Of a stretch of 64,000 nucleotides of DNA, positions 57,001 through 64,000 are shown piece after piece. Numbering within the stretch: the stretch's first letter is position 1; the number at the start of each line of letters is the position of its first letter. Position numbers and translations under genes: made by a program. Origin of the DNA: Rhyzopertha dominica. Taxonomy: Eukaryota > Arthropoda > Insecta > Coleoptera > Bostrichidae. The notes below the pieces were generated by a model that was given only the letters and a program-made list of their open reading frames with translations, was not told the origin of the DNA and did no database searches. The stretch covers positions 44,015,786 through 44,079,785 of the forward strand of contig QCXZ01000041.1 of NCBI GenBank assembly GCA_025024175.1, read 5' to 3'.

Positions 57001-57740
57001 TATCAGTAGCGTGGTTCGTTGCTACTGAAGAGGAGGAGGGAAATTCAAGGCCTTAAATTGGTGTATATGTAGTCTTCTTAAATCTGAATTTTCAACCACC
57101 AACCCTTGGAGCTTCTTCATCACTTTGAATCGTATTCTTTTAATATTAAGTCATGTTATATCAACAAGTTAGTCAAGACAATTTTTTAAAGGAAAAAAGT
57201 ACATGTATCTTCAATACTTAGTGGTTAGAGGAGATAGTTAACTTTCAGCTTAAACGAATATGACAATTAAGCATTCAAAGAAATTTTATTTCACAGAGCT
57301 GTTTTTGCTGGACTTTTCGGGTATTTACATACCGAAACACGTCATAGTTCATAAAGCCACCGCCAAATAACTTATTGGCTATTTTCACAAAATGTAAAAC
57401 TTCTAAAGCGCGACGTAAGAGGTGTCCACGTCAAGACTGTCCTTTATAAATTCGCACACTTTTAGCGCAATTTCCACTTCATTCATGAAGAAAAGGCGCT
57501 GTTGTCCACACTTTTTCTGATTTTTGTCACACTCTTAGTTCAAGAACGAGCTCGTTGATGGCTTGTTGGATAGGTCTTGGCTTAACAGGGATTAACATGC
57601 ACTTTTTCTATAATAAATATAATTTGTGTACTTAAAATGAAATTAAATACATCTCGACAATGCAAGACTTTAATAATTGTTTCATATTTTGCATATTTTG
57701 CATATTTAACGAATTTTTAAGTGGAAAATATGCGAGTCGA
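54069..57740. other. Gene-free; includes a TCAGG run and a G+C-richer block
   Basis: 54733-54754 is listed separately. 55437-55770 is less A+T-rich, with overlapping frames of 106 and 64 codons on opposite strands and no domain; possibly conserved non-coding DNA. 57320-57340 has a GGTAT/ATACC hairpin followed by GAAAC that lacks a hammerhead core. Confidence 0.45.
54733..54754 (-). repeat. Short interstitial telomere-like repeat, (TCAGG)4 on minus
   Basis: CTGACCTGACCTGACCTGAC plus CT, which is TCAGG repeats on the minus strand, about 4.4 units. Opposite orientation to 1481-1505. Confidence 0.85.
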
Positions 57741-57744
57741 TATA

Positions 57745-59260
57745 CAGGGTGTCTTTAAATTCGATGTCATAATTTCTAGTGCGTATTCCTGACGTGAAAT
57801 CATGACGAAAAGTCTATATAAACATGTGTCCGAAAATACTTCATTTTTGATATACAGAGTGTTGAAGTTAAAAACAAGATTTCGATTTCTTTTATTTTTT
57901 ACAGAACGGTTTTTTGAATCTTTACGAATTTTTGGAGAATCTTATAATAGATCACGGCTAATAATCTGGCATAAAACATTTTTTCATATCTGTAACAGAG
58001 GCGGCGTAGGGGGAGGGGCAGAAGGGTTTTTTCTCTGAAAAAAAGTTGTGTGTGAGATGTCAAAAAGCTCTTCACTATTTTCAGAAAGTGCAACAAATAA
58101 GGTACAAAAAAGGTACTCTTATTGCATTTCGCTAGAACAAACCGCTTTCGAAAAAATCGACAAAACCTGAATTCCTACAGGTTGGCGTAAATAGACCAAA
58201 AATTAACTTTTTTTATATACCAAAGAAATTAACGTTTATGTGGCAACAATTTTTTGGAATTAATTGAACTATATCATGAAAAATGGTCTGACACAATGAT
58301 TACCACCATATCTAAACAGTGGCGGTAATTTAGAGGGGGCAAGAAGTCTTTTTTATAAAAAGATTGTTTCCACATTTTTTAAACCGTTTCAATAATTATA
58401 AAGACCAGTAAAATATAAAAAAGAAAAATAAAATTCATTAATTAATTAAATTAAACTAATTATTTTTTAAAGCTAGATATGCAACTTGCATTTGGCGTTA
58501 TTAAAAACCTTTAAAAAAATGCAATTTCTTAATTTTACAACAATGGATTGTCTTAGCAGTATAAAAAGTAAATTTTTCTTCGTTTAATATTTTTAACTGA
58601 TGTTCATAATTTTTGAAACAATTTTAAAATGTGGAAACAACCTTTTTATAAAAAGACTTCTTGCTCGCCCTCTCCAAATTTTCGTCACTGTTTAGATATG
58701 GAGGTAATCCTTATGTCTGATCATTTGCAATAATATAGCTCAATTAATTTCAAAAAGTTGTTGCCATATAAACGTTAATTTCTTTGGAAAATAAAAAAAG
58801 TTAATTTTTGGTCTATTTGCGCCAACCTGTAGGAATTCATATTTTCTCGATTTTCCCGAAAACAGTTCGTTCTAGCGAAATGCAATAACAGATCCTTTTT
58901 GTACCTTATTTGTTGCTCTTTCTGAAAATAGTAACGAACTTTTTGACATTTCACACACAACTTTTTTTCAAAGAGAAAATCCCTCTGCCCCTCCCCTACG
59001 CCGCCTCTATTAAAGATATGAAAAAATCTTTTATGCCGGATTATTAGCCGTGATCTAATATAACATTCTGCCAAAATTCGTCAAGTTTCAAAAAACCGTT
59101 CTCTAAAAAATAAAAAAATTCGAAAATATTTGTTTAACTTCAACGCTCTCTATATCAAAAATGAAGTATTTTCGGACACATATTTATATAGACTTATCGT
59201 CATAAATTCGCGTCAGGAACGCGCAATAGAAATTATGACATCGAATTTAGAGACACCCTG
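57745..59260. mobile_element. 1.5-kb fold-back (giant hairpin) element
   Basis: Ends CAGGGTGTC and GACACCCTG with TA on both sides. The left half (57745 to about 58500) is the inverted complement of the right half almost throughout. Mirrored landmarks: TTCGGACACAT near 59170 against ATGTGTCCGAA at 57824, the GGGGGAGGGGC/GCCCCTCCCC blocks near 58010 and 58990, ACCTGTAGGAATTC/GAATTCCTACAGGT near 58830 and 58170, and GTGGAAAC/GTTTCCAC at 58630 and 58368. The centre is near 58502. No transposase; the mirrored open frames are not coding. TA flanks suit a Tc1/mariner-type mover, but the family is unknown. Confidence 0.85.
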
Positions 59261-59667
59261 TATAAGTATTATTTCTAAACAGCGTTATCGCAAAATAATC
59301 AAAATAAAAGCTGCAGACCTCGAAATTTTCTACAATTGCCTTAAATTTGAAAATACACTGGAACCTCGTTATTATAAAGCTGCTCTCTATAAGAGTGATA
59401 TTCTGTAATTAAAAGGATGTCGAATATATACTCAGATTTTAGTCGAATTAAAGACAACATTTGTTTTTTCAAGCGTACCTTATGTACGCGAACAAAATAA
59501 TACATATAAGTACGTACTTATTAAATTATAAGTTACTCTTATAAGGTATTAAGCTGTATAACTATGTTATGTGAACGTATGTAACAAGTTTTTTTTAACA
59601 ACAAGTTTTGATACAAAATGTTTTGCGGGATTTTTCAAATGACATTAGCATTATCGTATTACCATTG
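59261..59667. other. Gene-free gap
   Basis: A+T-rich, between the fold-back element and Tc1-like copy B. Nothing recognised. Confidence 0.5.
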
Positions 59668-60678
59668 CATGCAAAACAATAATAAATGTCAATACTTGTG
59701 ACATCTGTACTGGTTTAGTTTGTAATTACTTTAAGATGTCTTACAAACGTAATAGTATTTATACGTTAGTTGGCCAACTTCCCCAAAAAAAAATTCAAAA
59801 TCAAGATATTTCCATCAGAACTATTTATCGCATGATTAAGGATTGTGAACAAGGAATTCCTTGCATACCAAAAAGTGGTCGTCCAAGAGTTTTGCCCTCA
59901 GAAGCTCTCAACAGAATGCTAGAAAGTGCAAAAACAGAGTTGGAACTACAGCGACAAAGTTAGGTCGGCGATTTCAAGTTTCCAATATGACCATCAGTAG
60001 GGAAATTGCTAGAAATGGTTTGAAATTGCGTAAAAGACAAAAATGTTCTAAATATACGAATGCCCAGTTACAAAGAATACCGCGATGTTGTCGAATGCTA
60101 CGGATAGTTCACTTCGCAAACAACAAAGTGATTGTTATGGACGACGACAAGTATTTTACTATGCCGAACGCGGAAATGAAAGGAAATGATGGTTTTTATA
60201 CAGATGATATTGAGAAGACTCTGGATAATGTGAGATTTAAATGTAAAGCAAAATTCGTCGACAAAATATTAGTATGGTGTGCGATTTCTGAAGCTGGTGT
60301 TTCACGCCCCTATGTTATATATGTTAGAGGCGAAGCTATAGATGCAAATCTATATAGCCGAAAATGTCTTCCAAAATTATAATATTTTATTAGAACACAT
60401 CATAATGGAGGCTAAATTATGTTCTGGCCAGATATGGCATCCTGTCATTATGCATTTGCTGGCTGCAAATCGCATGCCTTTTGTACCAAAACAAGACAAT
60501 CCCCCAAATCTTCCACAAGCACGACCTATCAAAGAATTTTGGAGGTTTATGATAATGGCTGGGAAGCACAAAACGAGGAACAGTTGCGAAGACGCATTTA
60601 GCAAAAGGTGCGTGGAATAGATATGTAAAGACAAAACTACGTGCCATCGAAGACCGAGGACCCTTGTCAATGATGTAA
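59668..60678 (+). pseudogene. Tc1/IS630-like transposase, copy B
   Basis: The better copy of the family at 1685-2337. An ATG (59736) opens MSYKRNSIYTLVGQLP, then ISIRTIYRMIKDCEQGIPC and KSGRPRVLP (helix-turn-helix and GRPR linker). A one-base shift near 59930 moves to KLGRRFQVSNMTISREIARN, KRQKCSKYTNAQLQRIPRCC, KVIVMDDDKYFT (first catalytic Asp), NDGFYTDDIEKT, ILVWCAISEAGVSRPYV. A second shift precedes the second Asp (FWPDMASCHY near 60425), and another gives VPKQDNPPNLPQARPIKEFW with the third acidic residue, then KTKLRAIEDRGPLSMM and a stop at 60676-60678. All three catalytic positions are readable, but in three frames. Confidence 0.82.
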
Positions 60679-61933
60679 TTCTTGAAATGTGCTTTAGAGT
60701 AGTGACAAAATGTAATACTATTTCATTACTTTTAGTATTGTTAGTTTTCTACTTTGTATTAGCCTTCATAGATTTTTGTTAAAACAATTGGTTCTTTTTA
60801 ATTAAAATATGTAGTTGATGAAAGCTCAAATTGCGCTGAGTAAACTCACGCGGTTAACCTTACAACGCGGGTGTTGTTTCCCTCCCGATATGCGCGTTAT
60901 ATCGAAGGTCCACTATGCTATAATTAAAATTTAATAAACAAATCTTAAAACAACTATTTACAAGTTTTCAAAAAAGTATACACTTTAGTTCTAGCGTTAG
61001 TTTCCCATATTTTTCTAATGAAAGCTCGTGTCACAAATCCTGTATGTTGTTACAGTATTTTGTCCACTTTAACAAAGAATTAATCGCCCATTAGTTGAAC
61101 CAGCATCTCGGTTCATTAGTAAACGATGTTCGTATCGTATACCTAATAATAACTAACATTCTCTTATTACGTCTGGACGTTATCTGAAGAAGTATTAGAG
61201 CCAGTTACAATCAATAACTTCTTACGCGCGCTGAAAGTTATTTACTACGACCCGGGCGACCGTAAAACTGAAAAAACAATCGAGCAGCAGGCACGTTAAT
61301 GACCGGTCGAGTCCATTTAGCAGTCTTTAACTCACATAATAACGTGGAGTACGTGGCAGAAGACCGGAATATAAATCTAAAACACCGCAGCCTGTCAGGC
61401 ATTTGTCAGATAGCAGATTTGTTTTGAAAGAAAAAAATGTTTGGACGAAAAGGAAACCGCGATAAGAAGGACGGATGCAAACAGACAGCAGTTGCTCTTG
61501 TACAACCGAGAGGGAAGATAATCGATACCGGAGCGGTAGGTATAACTGGCATGAAGATATGCTGGGGGACAGTGGCGGCCGATGGATTACATTAGGGGAC
61601 CACCTTGCACGAGTTAAATTATTGCGGACAAAGATACATCCCGAGTATTCCTCAGGAAATAGCTTCACGTGTCGTGATTTGATGGTGTTAGAATGTTATG
61701 TAGTTTGACACAATAGAAACTAGAAAGCACTTGTTGCTTCGACGATATTTATAGTATACAAATTTTCTTACGAAAATCATTAATACATTCCACAGCACTG
61801 TTAATTTCATGCGACTACGCTAGACTTGTATAAAAGCATTGAAAGAAAAAAAATATTTTCATTCAACGATAAGAGATCTAGCATTTGCATACATGTATGT
61901 ATTTATTCTGGATAGAGAATTAAGGAAAACTCC
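60679..61933. other. Gene-free
   Basis: 61180-61720 is somewhat richer in G+C with opposed frames of 77 and 113 codons lacking motifs. No repeats recognised. Confidence 0.45.
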
Positions 61934-62640
61934 AATCAGATCCCGACTGTCTTAAGTCAATTTTGAACACCTTCGCCAACACGATGGATAGACACAAAAT
62001 CACCAGCCTATGCTGTACGGGGCATCTATTTACCATACGTTCAATTGTTTAGAGGGGGTCTCCACATTCACGAGAAGGGTAGATAGATGGATCGCATTTA
62101 TTAAGAACAAAGTTGCATTTCTCATGACTAGTGCGAAGGCGATTTAGAGTGACCCAAGACTTTCGCGGGAGGTNAGTTCCTGCTACCTTTTCTGTAGGAT
62201 CGTCTATAAACTGTTGATTAAATATATCATGTTTCTCAAGTTGCCAAATAGAACACCATCCATCTTCAATGATGTAAGGGACAGGAAAGAATTCTTCTGT
62301 CCACAGAGGTTTTCTTGAAGTTAGCCGAGTTGTGGGTAGCTGATTAATATTTTTGCCAAAGCTTTATATGTAGCAATCCGTCTGTGTATCTCCGGAGGAG
62401 CAATGTTTCATAGAATCGGAAGTCAAGGTAATGGAGTCCTATAAAGCAAGACAGTTGCAGAAGTACGGAGTACATTTGCATTTGCACCCCAACTTGTACC
62501 AGCAAGCTTATGCAGGATGTTATTTCTAGTCTGTAATTTTTTACTGATGTTTTCTAGATGTTTGTTGTGTGTTAAAGTTGATCTAGGGTCATTCCAAGGT
62601 ATTATGGTGAGAAGTTATGTTTGAGAATTATGTTACTTGA
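61934..62640 (-). pseudogene. LINE ORF2 C-terminal remnant (minus strand)
   Basis: Minus, across frames: YLGMTLDQ and THNKHLENISKKLQTRNN, then ILHKLAGTSWGANANVLRTS (a LINE signature: RNNLL.KL.G..WGA), NIAPPEIHRRIATYKAL, RLTSRKPLW, LPRKSWVTLNRLRTSHEKCN and ECGDPL-stop-TIERMVNRCP (the C-terminal Cys/His region). Several stops and one N. Same general jockey/I-type architecture as other insect LINEs, but not obviously a copy of the LINEs at 7900 or 29214. Confidence 0.75.
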
Positions 62641-63410
62641 CATAACTTCAAGTTGATTTATCTTTTCATGACATGAAAACAAGTTACTTCTGTCTGCAAT
62701 GGATTACGGCACAAGCGCCAGGCTTTGAAATAGCAATTCACGATCTCGATGTCTCTGGAAAAGTTTTATTCAAGTACAGAAAATAAGAATTTAGGATGGC
62801 AATGCCATCTGTCAGCATTACACTGACATGATGACAAAGCCACCTAGCTGCCTTAACGGGTACTACTTCCTAAAGGAAGTGACCTGTAGCCTGACAAATT
62901 GGCATGCAACTGCATACTTCAATTTGACAGCAGGTCCCCATGGCACTTTTTGCTAACGGGCAAGAACCAACATACATTAAAATGCATGTCTATGCTGTGC
63001 TGTCTACACCTCAACCAACTGCAGATGTGCTATTTCGCTGTCTAGTGTAAACAGCACGGCATAGAACTGGTTTTACTTATATACCAAAGCAATGGTGTGA
63101 TGAAAGTAAGAATTTAGGATGGCAATGCCATCTGTCAGCATGCAACTGTAAAGATGCTTAGTGAGGACGGATTGACCGATGTGGACTTCTTAAGAAAAGC
63201 ATCTCGAACAGCTTGGATATTGTCCATGTGCGAATGGTTCGCACACGGCATGTAGGTTCCTTCTTCATTGCCGAACCACTGTTGCCAACACAAAATTTTC
63301 CGTTTTTTTGAATCACCCTGTACTTCAGTTGATGCGATGAAGAAAACTAGTAATAAAAGTCTCAAACAAATTAGAATGTAGAGTAATCATTCGGAGAAAT
63401 ACCAGCTGAC
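62641..63410. other. Non-coding; 34-bp direct repeats and a transposon-like end
   Basis: The repeats at about 62785 and 63106 are listed separately. GATTCACCCTGTAC at 63312-63325 resembles the end of a small DNA transposon. A 76-codon minus frame (63135-63365) with a hydrophobic start crosses this region; I do not regard it as a gene. Confidence 0.45.
62785..63139 (+). repeat. 34-bp exact direct repeats, 321 bp apart
   Basis: TAAGAATTTAGGATGGCAAT followed by GCCATCTGTCAGCAT occurs at about 62785 and again at about 63106. The core GATGGCAATGCCATC is itself near-palindromic. Could be a local duplication or the ends of a small element. Confidence 0.85.
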
Positions 63411-63727
63411 GAATATAGCCCATAGAACCAAGAAAAAGGGTGCCTCAAACCGTCCTATTGTTGTGAGATTTGCCAGTCGCACGGATAAGAAAATGGTTTT
63501 AGGCAACAAAAAAAAAGCTCAAGGGCACGCGCATTTCAATGAAGGAGGACCTTACATGGAAACGTGTGCAACTGCTTAAAAAATTGATGGACAAGTTTGG
63601 TGGTAGAAACTGTTGGTCTTTCGAGGGCAACCTGCTTGTGCGAACGGGTGATGTAGTGCATAAGGTTAATACAGATCGAGACTTTCAGAATTTGATTAAT
63701 AATTTAAGTATTATAAATTTAGGGTAG
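63411..63727 (+). pseudogene. LINE ORF1 C-terminal domain, frame break in a poly-A run
   Basis: NIAHRTKKKGASNRPIVVRF and ASRTDKKMVL run in one frame. After nine consecutive A (63508-63516) the homology continues one frame over as KGTRISMKEDLTWKRVQLLKK, FGGRNCWSFEGNLLVRTGDV and VHKVNTDRDFQNLI, stopping at 63725-63727. This pattern (RPI.V.F....K..VL, EDLT..R..LL, WS.EG...V, VHKV...DF) is the FP-C-like C-terminal domain of ORF1 proteins of insect jockey-type LINEs. The zinc-finger/coiled-coil N-terminus is not seen upstream. Confidence 0.72.
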
Positions 63728-63918
63728 AGCAACAGCACCCATAGTGGTACTACCTTTCGAGTAGCTACTTGGAAATAATAATCTGATAGGAGTACTCATG
63801 TTTTGTTCTTTTTGTATTAGTGGAATCTTGATAATTTTTTGCGCATTGCTTGGTTTTTTCCTGAACTGTTTTAAATATTTGTATTTTTGCTTATTTTGTT
63901 ATTATTGATGCAGTATTG

Positions 63919-64000
63919 ATGGCTTTGCAGATGAATTTTGCACACTTAAATGTCCGATCTTTGATGAATCAATTTGATGTTTTTAGGGAATTATTGATTG
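63919..64000 (+). CDS. LINE ORF2 N-terminus (AP endonuclease), runs off the window
   Basis: ATG at 63919, then MALQMNFAHLNVRSLMNQFD and VFRELLI, open to the last base. LNVRSL..KFDEFREL is the standard start of the apurinic endonuclease domain of jockey-group ORF2. It lies 191 bases after the ORF1 stop in the same orientation, the usual two-ORF layout. A second ATG (63931) is equally possible. Only 27 codons are visible, so intactness cannot be judged. Confidence 0.78.
   Translation, partial: MALQMNFAHLNVRSLMNQFDVFRELLI

Noticed and set aside
57320..57345. GGTAT/ATACC hairpin followed by GAAACACGTC, a sixth hammerhead candidate
   Set aside because: No CUGANGA-like core precedes the stem and no PLE sequence is nearby.
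57802..59074. Mirrored open frames of 78 and 99 codons
   Set aside because: They are the two arms of the fold-back element read on opposite strands; the similarity reflects the palindrome, not a protein.
63135..63365. Minus-strand frame with a signal-peptide-like start, possible small secreted protein
   Set aside because: It crosses a transposon-like end (63312-63325) and one of the 34-bp direct repeats; no homologue or cysteine pattern supports a gene.

Overview
This is a stretch of insect nuclear DNA, A+T-rich by eye, made almost entirely of transposable-element remains set in non-coding sequence. I recognise no host protein gene, tRNA, rRNA or CRISPR array. The mix points to an arthropod: Penelope-like elements (PLE), BEL/Pao, Ty3/gypsy, RTE and jockey-type LINEs, mariner, Tc1-like and hAT relics. 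Two short runs of TCAGG, the telomere motif of many beetles such as Tribolium, suggest Coleoptera. That assignment is an inference.

Layout. Left part (1-17 kb): a PLE tail beside a TCAGG run, a Tc1-like transposase relic (copy A), an inverted array of about 141-bp units, a 5'-truncated jockey-type LINE with an (AATA)n tail, a minisatellite of roughly 97-bp units, a hammerhead-ribozyme core on the minus strand beside a hairpin repeat, and a minus-strand Gag-like pseudogene. Middle (17-35 kb): a mariner relic, a candidate 1-kb inverted-repeat element, a nearly intact RTE reverse transcriptase, a BEL/Pao integrase relic abutting a second LINE, a second mariner scrap, and a PLE with one stop codon. 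Right-middle (41-52 kb): two more PLE copies of one family, a hAT relic, a PLE nested inside an unclassified DNA-transposon gene, and an internally deleted gypsy element with two LTRs, 5-bp target duplications, an intact gag and a textbook -1 frameshift site. Right part (53-64 kb): a small inverted-repeat element and a perfect palindrome, the second TCAGG run, a 1.5-kb fold-back element, Tc1-like copy B, a minus-strand LINE relic, and the 5' part of a LINE whose ORF2 runs off the window.

Themes. (1) Five PLE fragments carry a hammerhead-like hairpin (stem II then GAAAC) near the 3' end. In one family the three decayed copies vote for a canonical CUGAGGA core. Two further hammerhead cores stand without recognisable PLE coding. 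(2) The gypsy derivative keeps LTRs, primer-binding site, gag and frameshift signal, but its pol is deleted up to the 3' LTR. (3) Several insertions are nested or abutting, so relative ages can be read. All family assignments come from reading translations by eye; no database search was run.
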